64,000 nucleotides of DNA, taken from RGIG8785 sp045655245. Lineage in GTDB: Bacteria > Bacillota > Clostridia > RGIG8785. The DNA is taken from the NCBI GenBank assembly GCA_045655245.1, contig JAZOOX010000024.1:1-64000 (forward strand). Direction: 5' to 3'. Shown piece by piece: positions 42,001-50,523 of the stretch. The stretch's first letter is position 1. Every line of letters starts with the position of its first letter. Made by a program: the position numbers and the translations under genes. The notes under the pieces were generated by a model. That model was given only the letters and a program-made list of their open reading frames with translations. It searched no databases and had not been told where the DNA came from.

Positions 42001-42780
42001 ATGAACATCGGATTCATTGGTGCAGGGAATATGGCAACCGCCATGATCAACGGTTTAAACGGTTGCGGGTATTCTTTGTATGCTTATGACATCAATGCCG
42101 ACTCCTTAAAAAAGATGGAAGGGTTAGGCGTCCGCACCGTTTCGGATAAAGCTGACCTTTGCGACCTTTGCGACGTCATCGTACTGGCCGTCAAGCCCAA
42201 TGTGTATCAGTCGGTATTGACCGACCTTCACGGCAAGACCCAACCCCTTTACATCTCTATTGCGGCAGGGATCACTACCGACTATGTTCGCTCATTGTTA
42301 GGGGACGATGCCCGTGTGGTACGGGTGATGCCCAACACCCCCGCTATGGTAGGCGAAGGAATGACCGCCGTCGCCAAGGCTGACCGCAACACACCCGAAG
42401 AACTGGCGGTTGCAGAAACCATTTTCCAAAAGCTCGGCCGTACCGAGCAGTTGCCCGAATCCTTGATGGAATCGGTCATTTCACTGACGGGCAGTTCCCC
42501 CGCCTATGTCTTTATGATGATCGAGGCAATGGCAGACGCCGCGGTTCGTGCAGGAATCCCCCGCAATCTGTCTTATTCCTTAGCCGCCCAGGCGGTTTAC
42601 GGATCTGCCAAGATGGTACTGGAAAGCGGCGAACATCCCGCCGCCTTAAAAGACGCCGTTTGTTCTCCCAACGGCACCACCATCGAAGCCGTCCGTGTAC
42701 TGGAAGAAAAAGGGTTCCGTTCCGCTTTGCAAGAAGCTATGGCGGCTTGCGACAAACGTGCCTTTGAGCTAAAAAAATAA
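42001..42780 (+). CDS. proC: Pyrroline-5-carboxylate reductase
   Basis: A 259-residue ProC that carries out the last step of proline synthesis with NADPH. The Rossmann loop FIGAGNMATAMI opens the protein; VVRVMPNTPAMVGEGMTA and the C-terminal SPNGTTIEAVRVLEEKGFRSAL are diagnostic. proA lies at 26668 on the other strand. Confidence 0.96.
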   Translation: MNIGFIGAGNMATAMINGLNGCGYSLYAYDINADSLKKMEGLGVRTVSDKADLCDLCDVIVLAVKPNVYQSVLTDLHGKTQPLYISIAAGITTDYVRSLLGDDARVVRVMPNTPAMVGEGMTAVAKADRNTPEELAVAETIFQKLGRTEQLPESLMESVISLTGSSPAYVFMMIEAMADAAVRAGIPRNLSYSLAAQAVYGSAKMVLESGEHPAALKDAVCSPNGTTIEAVRVLEEKGFRSALQEAMAACDKRAFELKK

Positions 42781-42806
42781 GACCGCAACCGCGGTCTTTT
42801 TTATTG
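42778..42806 (+). terminator. Terminator after proC
   Basis: GACCGC-AACC-GCGGTC with A-rich left flank and T6 on the right. Confidence 0.88.
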
Positions 42807-42827
42807 CCCAAAACCATATATTAAAGT

Positions 42828-43403
42828 ATGAAAAATTTTTTCCTCTCACTGATACAAGCCCTCTTTCACAAGCATCCCGTTCTGGCACCTCTAACTGTCA
42901 CCTTCTTTTTGGCAGGTCTGGGGGCAGGAACCTTTTCTGCCCGACAGTTAGGCTCCGAAGGATTGGGACAGGCCACCGACCTGCTGGTTGCCACTGCTGC
43001 ACCATTGTTGCTTCAAACCTTTTTTCATACCCTGCTCCCCTTGGTGTTACTGTTCTTAGGGGGGTTCTCTGCTATCGGTGCCCCCCTTTGTCTGTTACTC
43101 CCCGCTCTGCGGGGGTTTGCCTTGGGGTTTACCGCCTGTCTTGTCGTAAGCATTTGGGGTAAGGACGGGGTACTTTTGACCCTCGCTACCCTCTTCCCTC
43201 GAATGGCGTTGGAAATCCCCCCTTTTCTGCTCTTCGCCTTATGCTCCTGCAGTTTGTCATTGGGACTTTTCAAGTCGCTGACAGGTCGCCCCGACAACAG
43301 CCCCCGACCCCTGCCTTATCTGATTTTGTTTTTGTTCCTGCTCCTCTGGTGTGGCGGAGTGGGCTTTGGCGTCGAATACTTACAACAGTTTCTGCTAAAA
43401 TAA
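42828..43403 (+). CDS. SpoIIM-like integral membrane protein
   Basis: A 191-residue protein with five or so hydrophobic helices. The central stretch LGGFSAIGAPLCLLLPALRG, then FALGF and the TLFPRMALEIPPFLLFAL part, resembles the SpoIIM/DUF95 pattern. In spore formers SpoIIM joins SpoIID and SpoIIP to drive engulfment. No other engulfment gene is near, and the N-terminal cytosolic part is short, so the call is by pattern only. Confidence 0.6.
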   Translation: MKNFFLSLIQALFHKHPVLAPLTVTFFLAGLGAGTFSARQLGSEGLGQATDLLVATAAPLLLQTFFHTLLPLVLLFLGGFSAIGAPLCLLLPALRGFALGFTACLVVSIWGKDGVLLTLATLFPRMALEIPPFLLFALCSCSLSLGLFKSLTGRPDNSPRPLPYLILFLFLLLWCGGVGFGVEYLQQFLLK

Positions 43404-43431
43404 AAAAGACCCGTAAGGGTCTTTTATTTTG
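43398..43431. terminator. Bidirectional terminator between spoIIM-like and glycosyltransferase genes
   Basis: AAAATAAAAAAGACCC pairs with GGGTCTTTTATTTT around a GTAA loop. Both stop codons lie in or beside the stem. Confidence 0.9.
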
Positions 43432-44530
43432 TCACCGATAAAACAAACTCCGCAATTTCTTTTGCAGCATTCACATTGCGGAAGGATTTTTGCTTTTCTT
43501 TCATTTGCAGGAGTTTTTCAGCGTCGTTTTCAAGTAATTCGCTCACCGTGCGATAAATCCGAGGTTGAGTATCGGCAAACCGTGCCAGACCATTGTTCTC
43601 GAAATAAGCAGGATTTCCTTCTTCCTGACCGGGCAAAGCATCGGTAATCACCACGGGCAGACAGCAACTGACCGCTTCCATGATGGTATTCGGACTTCCC
43701 CTTAAAAAAGCCAGGTCAGCAGCTAACATTTGTTCTTCGATGTTACGGGTAAAGCCCAGGACCTCCAAACGACCCCCATACCAAGGCTGTTCATTTTCGG
43801 TCAGACGGCGGTGCAAACGGGCATTACGCCCCGTCACCACCTTGACACGGCAATCAAACCGGTCCAGTAAAAATCGAGTCAAACGGACGATGTTACCCGA
43901 ACCCTCCCCGCCGCTCATCACCAGAAAAGTGGGACGGCCACAGGCTTTGAACTCTTGACTTCCCGCAATGGGTGCGCCTGCCGTAAACCGTTCCCGCACA
44001 GGGAAGGAAAACCGTTTAATACGTTCGGGCGGGACACCGCAACCACGGGCAAAAGCCTCTGCCTCGTCGGTATAGCAAAGGTTATAGGCGGCACGAGCAT
44101 CCGGCCAAAGTCCCGAAATCGAGACCAGATCGGCAAAAATCGAAATAAAAGGAATATCAACCTTCTTGCGTTTTAAAATTCGCACCACCGAGCCGACGAA
44201 CATGGGGTGTACCGATACGATGATATCGGGTTTTTCTTGCTCCAATACCTCCATCAACCGACGGCTCATCACCGTAGCGATGGGGCGGTTGACGTGATTG
44301 GGTGCCACCTGCACCAGCTCCCAAAGCATGCGCCATGCCTCTTTTGAGGTACGGGTGACGGGGCCGTAAGCCTTGCTTAAGCGGGCTGCAGAGCGGCCCA
44401 AAAGATCAAACCCCTCCAGCACCGAAACGGTGGCGCCCAGTTTCCCAAACTGTTCGCAAAGGGCTTCGGTAATGCTTTGATGTCCGTGTCCTGTATATGA
44501 AGAGCTAATCAGCAAAACATGTTTTTTCAT
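43424..44530 (-). CDS. MGDG synthase-family glycosyltransferase (diacylglycerol glucosyltransferase-like)
   Basis: A 368-residue GT28-type enzyme. The N-terminal SSSYTGHGHQSITEAL is the acceptor loop typical of MGDG synthase/UgtP, and the C-terminal half holds the donor site, including LVMSGGEGSGNI and the FLRGSPNTIMEAVSCCLPVVIT region with glycine- and glutamate-rich turns. It likely adds a sugar to diacylglycerol in membrane glycolipid or lipoteichoic-acid anchor synthesis. The start at 44530 lies two bases after the pncB stop. Confidence 0.87.
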   Translation of the reverse strand: MKKHVLLISSSYTGHGHQSITEALCEQFGKLGATVSVLEGFDLLGRSAARLSKAYGPVTRTSKEAWRMLWELVQVAPNHVNRPIATVMSRRLMEVLEQEKPDIIVSVHPMFVGSVVRILKRKKVDIPFISIFADLVSISGLWPDARAAYNLCYTDEAEAFARGCGVPPERIKRFSFPVRERFTAGAPIAGSQEFKACGRPTFLVMSGGEGSGNIVRLTRFLLDRFDCRVKVVTGRNARLHRRLTENEQPWYGGRLEVLGFTRNIEEQMLAADLAFLRGSPNTIMEAVSCCLPVVITDALPGQEEGNPAYFENNGLARFADTQPRIYRTVSELLENDAEKLLQMKEKQKSFRNVNAAKEIAEFVLSVTK

Positions 44531-44532
44531 AA

Positions 44533-45984
44533 TCAGTCCTTTTTCGGATGCAGAAGTTTCTCCCGTACACCCCAAAGCTTTTGGGAAAAGTCCACATAGT
44601 AGGTATGAGGGTTTTCAAAACGTTTTACTTCGTCCCACAAGGTTTCGATCTGTTCGGCGCAATATGCCTTAATCTCGTGCAAAGACGGGCTTTCGTAAAC
44701 ACACTTTCCCTTGACAAAAATCGGTTTTAACAATTCTTCCACCGTAAATTCGGTAATCACCTTGCGCTTCCAGATGTATTCGGGAGCAAACAGTTCGTAA
44801 GGCTGGGTTTCGTCAACCACCTCATCCTCTAACACCAGCAGGTCGGCGATGGCCTTATGAGTGTCCTTTTCAAAAAAGCGAAGGACCCGCTTACTGCAAG
44901 GAACGGTCACCTTCTCGGGATTTTCGCTGATTTTAATTTTAGGGATTTCGTTGCCGTTCTCATCCTCTACGGCGACCAGTTTGTAAACGCCGCCAAAAAC
45001 GGGTTCGGAGGAAGAAGTAATCAAACGTTCCCCTACACCAAAGGAAGAAATGGGCGCACCTTGTGCCCACATATCTTCGATAATATATTCATCCAAGGAG
45101 TTCGAGGCAACGATGCCACAATCGGGGAACCCGGCTTCGTCCAGCATCTTCCGCATTTTTTTGGACAGGTAAGCGATGTCGCCGCTGTCGATGCGGACAC
45201 CCTTTGGACGAAATCCCTTGGGCACCAGTTCCTCGTTAAAGACACGAATGGCGTTGGGGATACCGCTTTTTAAAACATTATAGGTATCTACCAGCAGGGT
45301 GCAATCGTTGGGATAGGTCTTGGCGTAAGCGCGAAAGGCGTCCAATTCGGTGTCAAACATCTGCACCCAACTGTGTGCCATAGTACCCAAAGCGGGGATA
45401 CCAAAGAGTTTTTGTGAGATGGTGCAGGCAGTACCTGCGCACCCCCCGATGTATGCGGCGCGGGAACCCATCAGCGACCCCGAATACCCTTGGGCACGGC
45501 GACCGCCGAACTCCATGACGGGGCGTCCTTTGGCGGCGCGGACGATACGATTTGCCTTGGTAGCAATCAGGCTTTGATGGTTGATGGTCAAAAGGATTAC
45601 CGTCTCCACCAACTGTGCCTGAATCACAGGGCCTTTGACCTTTAAAATCGGTTCACGGGGGAAGATGGGGGTACCCTCAGGGATTGCCCACACGTCGCAG
45701 CTGAATTCAAAGTTTCGCAGGTAGTCCAAAAACTCCTCGCAAAACAGGTTCTTTTCCCGCAAAACGGCAATGTCCGACTCGGAAAAATGGAGGTTTTTCA
45801 GGTACGCGATGACCTGCTCCAAGCCTGCGGCAATGGCAAACCCGCCGCCGTCGGGGACGTTACGGAAAAACATGTCAAAACAAGCGATACGCTCGCTCAT
45901 TCCATGTTCTAAATACCCGTTTGCCATGGTAAACTCGTAAAAATCCACCAGCATTGCCAAATTTTCTTCCTGTGACAAAAACAT
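44533..45984 (-). CDS. pncB: Nicotinate phosphoribosyltransferase
   Basis: A 483-residue PncB-like enzyme that makes nicotinate mononucleotide in NAD salvage. It begins MLVDFYEFTMANGYLEHG after a short lead, with the active-site parts EFGGRRAQGYSGSLMGSRAAYIGG and GVRIDSGDIAYLSKKMRKMLD. It shares a message with the glycosyltransferase gene. A good promoter lies upstream. Confidence 0.95.
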   Translation of the reverse strand: MFLSQEENLAMLVDFYEFTMANGYLEHGMSERIACFDMFFRNVPDGGGFAIAAGLEQVIAYLKNLHFSESDIAVLREKNLFCEEFLDYLRNFEFSCDVWAIPEGTPIFPREPILKVKGPVIQAQLVETVILLTINHQSLIATKANRIVRAAKGRPVMEFGGRRAQGYSGSLMGSRAAYIGGCAGTACTISQKLFGIPALGTMAHSWVQMFDTELDAFRAYAKTYPNDCTLLVDTYNVLKSGIPNAIRVFNEELVPKGFRPKGVRIDSGDIAYLSKKMRKMLDEAGFPDCGIVASNSLDEYIIEDMWAQGAPISSFGVGERLITSSSEPVFGGVYKLVAVEDENGNEIPKIKISENPEKVTVPCSKRVLRFFEKDTHKAIADLLVLEDEVVDETQPYELFAPEYIWKRKVITEFTVEELLKPIFVKGKCVYESPSLHEIKAYCAEQIETLWDEVKRFENPHTYYVDFSQKLWGVREKLLHPKKD

Positions 45985-46028
45985 AACTGTCGCTCCTTTG
46001 TAAGCCGAGGGGTTTAATAATTATCCCT

Positions 46029-46057
46029 ATTATACCAATTTCCGCCCGAAAAGTCAA
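46029..46057 (-). promoter_or_regulatory. Promoter of pncB
   Basis: On the minus strand TTGACT (46052-46057), 17 bases, perfect TATAAT (46029-46034) with TGG as extended -10. Confidence 0.82.
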
Positions 46058-46063
46058 CGAATA

Positions 46064-46093
46064 AAAAAGACACCCGCGAGGGTGTCTTTTTTC
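46064..46093 (-). terminator. Terminator of pnp
   Basis: AAAAAAGACACCC pairs with GGGTGTCTTTTTT around a GCGA/TCGC loop, three bases after the pnp stop. Confidence 0.92.
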
Positions 46094-46095
46094 AC

Positions 46096-48195
46096 TTATG
46101 CGTTTTCGTTCTGTTCCAGAACATCGCGGCGGGACAGGTTGATTCTGCCCTGCTTGTCGATTTCGGTAACCTTGACCACAATGGTATCGCCGACCTGAAC
46201 AACGTCTTCAACCTTCTCGACACGTTTCTTATCCAACTTAGAGATGTGGACCAGACCTTCCTTGCCGGGAAGAATTTCGACGAATGCACCGAAGTTCATC
46301 AGACGGGTAACCTTACCGGTGTAGATTTCACCGGGTTCGGGAACCTTGACAATGGCTTCGATCATCTTCATAGCGGCTTCACCGGAAGCTTGGTCAACAG
46401 CAGCAATAAAGATGGTACCGTCGTCTTCGATGTCAATCTTGGCGCCGGTATCGGCAACGATCTTTTGAATGACCTTACCGCCGGAGCCGATAACGTCACG
46501 GATCTTGTCCACGTCGATCTTCATGGTTGCAATCTTGGGTGCGTAGGGCGAGAGTTCAGCTCTGGGTTCGGAAATGGCTTTTGCCATAATCTCATCTAAG
46601 ATATAATAGCGGGCATCACGGGTCTGCATCAGCGCACGCTCGATCATTTCGGGCTTTAAGCCGTCGATCTTAATGTCCATCTGAATGGCAGTGATACCTT
46701 TTTTGGTACCTGCTACCTTAAAGTCCATATCGCCGAAGAAGTCTTCCAGACCCTGGATATCCACCATGGTGGTGTAACGGTCGGAGTCCTCGTCAGTAAC
46801 CAAACCGACAGAGATACCTGCAACGGGTGCCTTAATCGGTACGCCTGCAGCCATCAGTGCCAGCGAGCTACCGCAGACACTACCCTGAGAGGTAGAACCG
46901 TTAGAGCTTAATACTTCGGAAACCAGGCGGATGGCATAGGGGAATTCGGTTTCGGAGGGCAGTACGGGGACCAAAGAACGTTCTGCCAATGCACCGTGAC
47001 CGATTTCACGACGGCCGGGGCCGCGAGAGGGTTTGGTTTCACCGACACTGTAGGACGGGAAGTTGTAGTGGTGCATATAGCGTTTGGTATCGTTCTCGTC
47101 AATGCCGTCCAAAATCTGAGCATCGCCCATAGCGCCTAAGGTGGCAATGGTCAAAACCTGGGTCTGACCGCGGGTGAACATACCCGAACCATGGGTACGG
47201 GGCAACAAATCAACTTCAGCAGCCAGGGGACGGATCTGAAGCAGTTCACGGCCGTCAACACGCTTGCCTTCGTCTAAAATCCAATGACGAACGGTCTTTT
47301 TCTGCAGTTTGTAAAGTGCTTCACCAATCTGAGCATCACAATCGGGATAGGTTTCTGCCAGTGCTTCGATGGTTTCGCGGGTCAACGCTTCGATTGCCTT
47401 ATCGCGAACAGTCTTGTCAGCGGTCAGGAGCGCAGGTTTGACCTTTTCGCCTGCAAAAGCAGTAACCGCTTCCATCAGAGCGGGGTCCACAATATGACGC
47501 TCGTACTCGAACTTGGGTTTACCAATTTCGGCAACGATGGTTTCGATGAATGCGCAGATTTTCTTGATCTCCTCGTGGGCGAACATGATGGCGTTGTACA
47601 TCACGTCTTCTTTGACTTCTTTAGCACCGGCTTCGATCATAACAACCTTGTCCTTGGTGCCTGCAACAGTCAGTTCCATCTGGCTCTTTTCACGCTGTTC
47701 AACGGTGGGGTTGATAACGAACTCGCCGTCAACCAAACCGACAAAAACGCCGCCGATAGGGCCGTTAAAGGGGATGTCCGAAATGGACAGAGCGATAGAG
47801 CTGCCGATCATTGCGGCGATTTCAGGAGCGTTATCCTGTTCAACACACAAAACGGTAGAGATAACCGAAACATCGTTCCGCAGGTCCGAGGGGAACAAGG
47901 GACGAATGGGACGGTCAATGACACGGGAGGTTAAGATTGCCTTTTCGGAAGGACGTCCTTCACGCTTGATGAAGCCGCCGGGAATCTTACCGACCGAATA
48001 AAGTCTTTCTTCGTAGTCCACGCTGAGGGGGAAGAAATCAATCCCGTCGCGAGGCTTTTTGGATGCCGTTGCATTACACAAAACGGCGGTATCACCGTAA
48101 CGGACCAAGGCAGAGCCGTTGGACAGTTGAGCCATTTTACCGGTTTCTACGACCAGGGCTCGTCCGGCAATTTCTGTGCGAAAAATCTTGTGCAT
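46096..48195 (-). CDS. pnp: Polyribonucleotide nucleotidyltransferase
   Basis: A 699-residue PNPase, the phosphate-dependent 3' to 5' exoribonuclease of the RNA degradation machinery. Two RNase PH domains fill the first 540 residues (second one with RTHGSGMFTRGQTQVL), followed by a KH domain (about 555-615, VIGSGGKVIQKI) and an S1 domain (about 622-690, YTGKVTRLMNFGAFVEILPG). The start at 48195 follows AAGGAGG. Its leader folds into a long stem-loop, which may serve autoregulation. rpsO is directly upstream. Confidence 0.97.
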   Translation of the reverse strand: MHKIFRTEIAGRALVVETGKMAQLSNGSALVRYGDTAVLCNATASKKPRDGIDFFPLSVDYEERLYSVGKIPGGFIKREGRPSEKAILTSRVIDRPIRPLFPSDLRNDVSVISTVLCVEQDNAPEIAAMIGSSIALSISDIPFNGPIGGVFVGLVDGEFVINPTVEQREKSQMELTVAGTKDKVVMIEAGAKEVKEDVMYNAIMFAHEEIKKICAFIETIVAEIGKPKFEYERHIVDPALMEAVTAFAGEKVKPALLTADKTVRDKAIEALTRETIEALAETYPDCDAQIGEALYKLQKKTVRHWILDEGKRVDGRELLQIRPLAAEVDLLPRTHGSGMFTRGQTQVLTIATLGAMGDAQILDGIDENDTKRYMHHYNFPSYSVGETKPSRGPGRREIGHGALAERSLVPVLPSETEFPYAIRLVSEVLSSNGSTSQGSVCGSSLALMAAGVPIKAPVAGISVGLVTDEDSDRYTTMVDIQGLEDFFGDMDFKVAGTKKGITAIQMDIKIDGLKPEMIERALMQTRDARYYILDEIMAKAISEPRAELSPYAPKIATMKIDVDKIRDVIGSGGKVIQKIVADTGAKIDIEDDGTIFIAAVDQASGEAAMKMIEAIVKVPEPGEIYTGKVTRLMNFGAFVEILPGKEGLVHISKLDKKRVEKVEDVVQVGDTIVVKVTEIDKQGRINLSRRDVLEQNENA

Positions 48196-48229
48196 GGTAA
48201 TCCTCCTTTTTAATGTTGAGGCCGTCGGA

Positions 48230-48278
48230 TTTAGCACTTATTTCTACGCTCCGAACAAAAGCGCACAAATAACTGCTA
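48230..48278 (-). promoter_or_regulatory. Long stem-loop in the pnp leader
   Basis: On the minus strand the 49 bases fold into one hairpin: TTAGCA/TGCTAA, TTATTT/AAATAA and TGCGCT/AGCGTA arms separated by two G-G mismatches, with a nine-base loop. It ends about 35 bases before the pnp start. Near 18 pairs with no T-run argue against a terminator and for a double-strand RNase target. Confidence 0.7.
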
Positions 48279-48297
48279 AGACCAACGATGCCTCGGA

Positions 48298-48335
48298 TGA
48301 AAAAAGGGCGGCAAAGGTGATTCGCCGCCCAAGGT
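48298..48335 (-). terminator. Terminator between rpsO and pnp
   Basis: GGGCGGC pairs with GCCGCCC across an 11-base loop and six T follow on the minus strand. Confidence 0.85.
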
Positions 48336-48341
48336 GCCAAA

Positions 48342-48605
48342 CTATTTTCTCAAGTTCAACTTTTCGATCAGAACACGATAACGCTCGATATCCTTCTTCA
48401 TCAGATAGTTGAGCAGACCGCGGCGCTGACCTACCATCTTCAACAGACCGCGTCTGGAATGATGGTCCTTCTGGTTTACCTTCAGGTGCTCGTTCAGATG
48501 ATTGATTCTGTGAGTCAGAATGGCAACCTGAACTTCGGGAGATCCGGTGTCACCTTCGTGTACCTTGTAAGCATCAACGATTGCTTGCTTTTCTTCCTTT
48601 AACAT
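48342..48605 (-). CDS. rpsO: 30S ribosomal protein S15
   Basis: An 87-residue S15 with GDTGSPEVQVAILTHRINHLNEHLK and the DHHSRRGLLKMVGQRRGLLNYL rRNA-binding helices. The start at 48605 follows TAGGAGG by six bases; the longer frame to 48728 is leader RNA. It binds the central 16S domain early in assembly. pnp follows in the usual order. Confidence 0.97.
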   Translation of the reverse strand: MLKEEKQAIVDAYKVHEGDTGSPEVQVAILTHRINHLNEHLKVNQKDHHSRRGLLKMVGQRRGLLNYLMKKDIERYRVLIEKLNLRK

Positions 48606-48720
48606 GATTCCACCTCCTAAAATATTTTTCTGGCGACCAAGCATCGGGTCGGTGAACACTCCCGGAAACGGAAGCAGTGCCCCAAAACTGAGCCGCAGAT
48701 AGGCAAAATGCCCATACAAC
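48606..48720 (-). promoter_or_regulatory. rpsO leader RNA, possible S15 autoregulatory region
   Basis: A leader of about 115 bases precedes S15, far longer than for other genes here. It contains at least two hairpins, CTTCCG-TTTC-CGGGAG and CGACC-CGATGCTT-GGTCG (48634-48651), just before the ribosome site. S15 is known to repress its own message in several bacteria with unrelated leader folds. Not matched to a described class. Confidence 0.45.
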
Positions 48721-48726
48721 ATTGTC

Positions 48727-48755
48727 ATTTTACCACAGTTTCTTCTATTTGTAAA
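48727..48755 (-). promoter_or_regulatory. Promoter of rpsO-pnp
   Basis: On the minus strand TTTACA (48750-48755), 17 bases, TAAAAT (48727-48732) with TGTGG before the -10. Confidence 0.8.
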
Positions 48756-48763
48756 GGATTTTT

Positions 48764-49639
48764 TTACAAATCTTTTAAAACCCGCTCACAGTCCTGACGA
48801 ACTTGGGCAAAGAGTGCCTCGGGAGAGTCGAATTTCCGCTCCTCCCGCAGGTAGCGGACGAAAGAAAGGGTGGCGGTTTTTCCGTACAAATCCCCGTCAA
48901 AGTTCAGCAAATGGCTTTCTATTGTCAGCCTTTCACCGTTGACGGTAGGACGGTACCCCACGTTGGTTACGGCAGGAAAGTTCTCGCCATCAATTTCCAT
49001 ACGGGTTTCATAAACGCCGTAGGTGGGCACCAGTTGCTCGGTGATCTTTAGGTTTGCGGTAGGAAAGCCCATAGCACTCCCCAACTGCTGACCGTGGACC
49101 ACTTCGCCCCGAAGGGCGTACCGACGGCCCAAAAGGGTTTCCGCCGCTTGCAGTCGACTGGTGGTCAAAAATTCTCTTATAAGGCTACTACTGACCGTTC
49201 CGAAAGGGGAATCCAACAAAGGACAGACGGTCACTTCCCCCGAAAAGAGAGAAATCAGGGTGTCTGCGCTTCCTGCGGCATCCCGACCAAAGCGGTAGTC
49301 TTCCCCTATCACCAAGGCTTTTGCGTGACAGGTTCGTTCCAAAATCGCCTGCACAAAATCCTTGGGCGTGGTTTGGGAAAACGCTTCGGTAAAAGGGAGC
49401 AGAATTACAAAATCCATCCCCAATTCTTCCAGCAGTTCCATTTTTTGTTCGTTGGTTTGCAAGAGTTTTCCCGATTTTTTGGGCGGATTTTCAAAGGTCA
49501 ATACTCCGCAGGGATAAGGGCTTTTTTGGACCTCTTTTAACAATTCCTGATGCCCCAGATGAACGCCGTCGAAAAAGCCTAACGCCAGCGCCGTTTCGGG
49601 GTAGAAGTCGGCAGGGGGTAATCCGTGGATGATTCTCAT
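48764..49639 (-). CDS. ribF: Bifunctional riboflavin kinase/FAD synthetase
   Basis: A 291-residue RibF. The N-terminal adenylyltransferase has LGFFDGVHLGHQELL (the HxGH-type site) and the C-terminal flavokinase has VVHGQQLGSAMGFPTANL. It makes FMN and then FAD. Its start overlaps the truB stop by four bases, placing it last in the rimP operon. Confidence 0.96.
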   Translation of the reverse strand: MRIIHGLPPADFYPETALALGFFDGVHLGHQELLKEVQKSPYPCGVLTFENPPKKSGKLLQTNEQKMELLEELGMDFVILLPFTEAFSQTTPKDFVQAILERTCHAKALVIGEDYRFGRDAAGSADTLISLFSGEVTVCPLLDSPFGTVSSSLIREFLTTSRLQAAETLLGRRYALRGEVVHGQQLGSAMGFPTANLKITEQLVPTYGVYETRMEIDGENFPAVTNVGYRPTVNGERLTIESHLLNFDGDLYGKTATLSFVRYLREERKFDSPEALFAQVRQDCERVLKDL

Positions 49640-50523
49640 TCCTCGCCACCTCCGTGGAAAGCTACCTGCATTTTTAAGAGGTTCCCCTGGCAGCAGGACA
49701 ATCCCAGCAAGTTGCCTTCTTCGTCACAAACTCGCACCATCGCTCCCTCCGCTTCGTTGCGGGCAGGAATGGGTACGCCGTTTTTGACCTTGAACAACTC
49801 CCTACCCGTAACAGTACGGACGGGGTATTCGCCATAGACTTCGTTTAAAGAAGTGACAGCATCCTCTCCCCGACCTTCGGCAACCAGTTTTGCCAACGCG
49901 GCTTCGGTGTAGGCGTTTTCGATAACAAACGGACCGCTTTTGATGCGTATCAGGCGGTTAACATAGGCACCGCAACCCAAAGCATCGCCGATATCGGCGC
50001 AAAGGGTGCGAATGTAAGTGCCTTTGGAACAGAAAACATCCAAAGTAACCAAGTCCCCGTCCCGTTCCAACAGTCGGATATCGTCAATGCGCACACGGCG
50101 GACAGGTCGTTCCACCGTTTCTCCGCGGCGCGCCAGTTCATACAGTTTTTTGCCGTTTAATTTCACGGCAGAGTACATGGGCGGGACCTGCTCGATCTCC
50201 CCAAAAAAAGACCGGATGATCTCGTTCAAACGGGCATCCGAAACATCCACCCGACACTCGGTTAATACCTCCCCATCGGCATCCTGGGTATCGGTTGTCA
50301 TTCCTAAGACCATGGTGGCACGGTAGGCTTTGTCCGAGTCGGTCAGCATCCCCGAAGCTTTGGTACCCTTACCGATGCAGATGGGAAGCACGCCTTCTGC
50401 CATTGGGTCTAACGTCCCCGTGTGCCCGATTTTTTTGATTCCAAGCAGCCGCCGCATCCGATAGATCATATCGTGGGAAGTGGGACCGCAAGGTTTGTAA
50501 AGGTTTAAGATTCCGCTTTTCAT
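49636..50523 (-). CDS. truB: tRNA pseudouridine(55) synthase
   Basis: A 295-residue TruB. The start at 50523 overlaps the nrnA stop (TGATG) and has GTGGAGG upstream; a longer frame to 50592 does not. The catalytic aspartate D39 is in GHTGTLDPMAEGVLP, and a short PUA-like C-terminal part is present. It makes pseudouridine in the T loop of tRNAs. Confidence 0.96.
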   Translation of the reverse strand: MKSGILNLYKPCGPTSHDMIYRMRRLLGIKKIGHTGTLDPMAEGVLPICIGKGTKASGMLTDSDKAYRATMVLGMTTDTQDADGEVLTECRVDVSDARLNEIIRSFFGEIEQVPPMYSAVKLNGKKLYELARRGETVERPVRRVRIDDIRLLERDGDLVTLDVFCSKGTYIRTLCADIGDALGCGAYVNRLIRIKSGPFVIENAYTEAALAKLVAEGRGEDAVTSLNEVYGEYPVRTVTGRELFKVKNGVPIPARNEAEGAMVRVCDEEGNLLGLSCCQGNLLKMQVAFHGGGEE

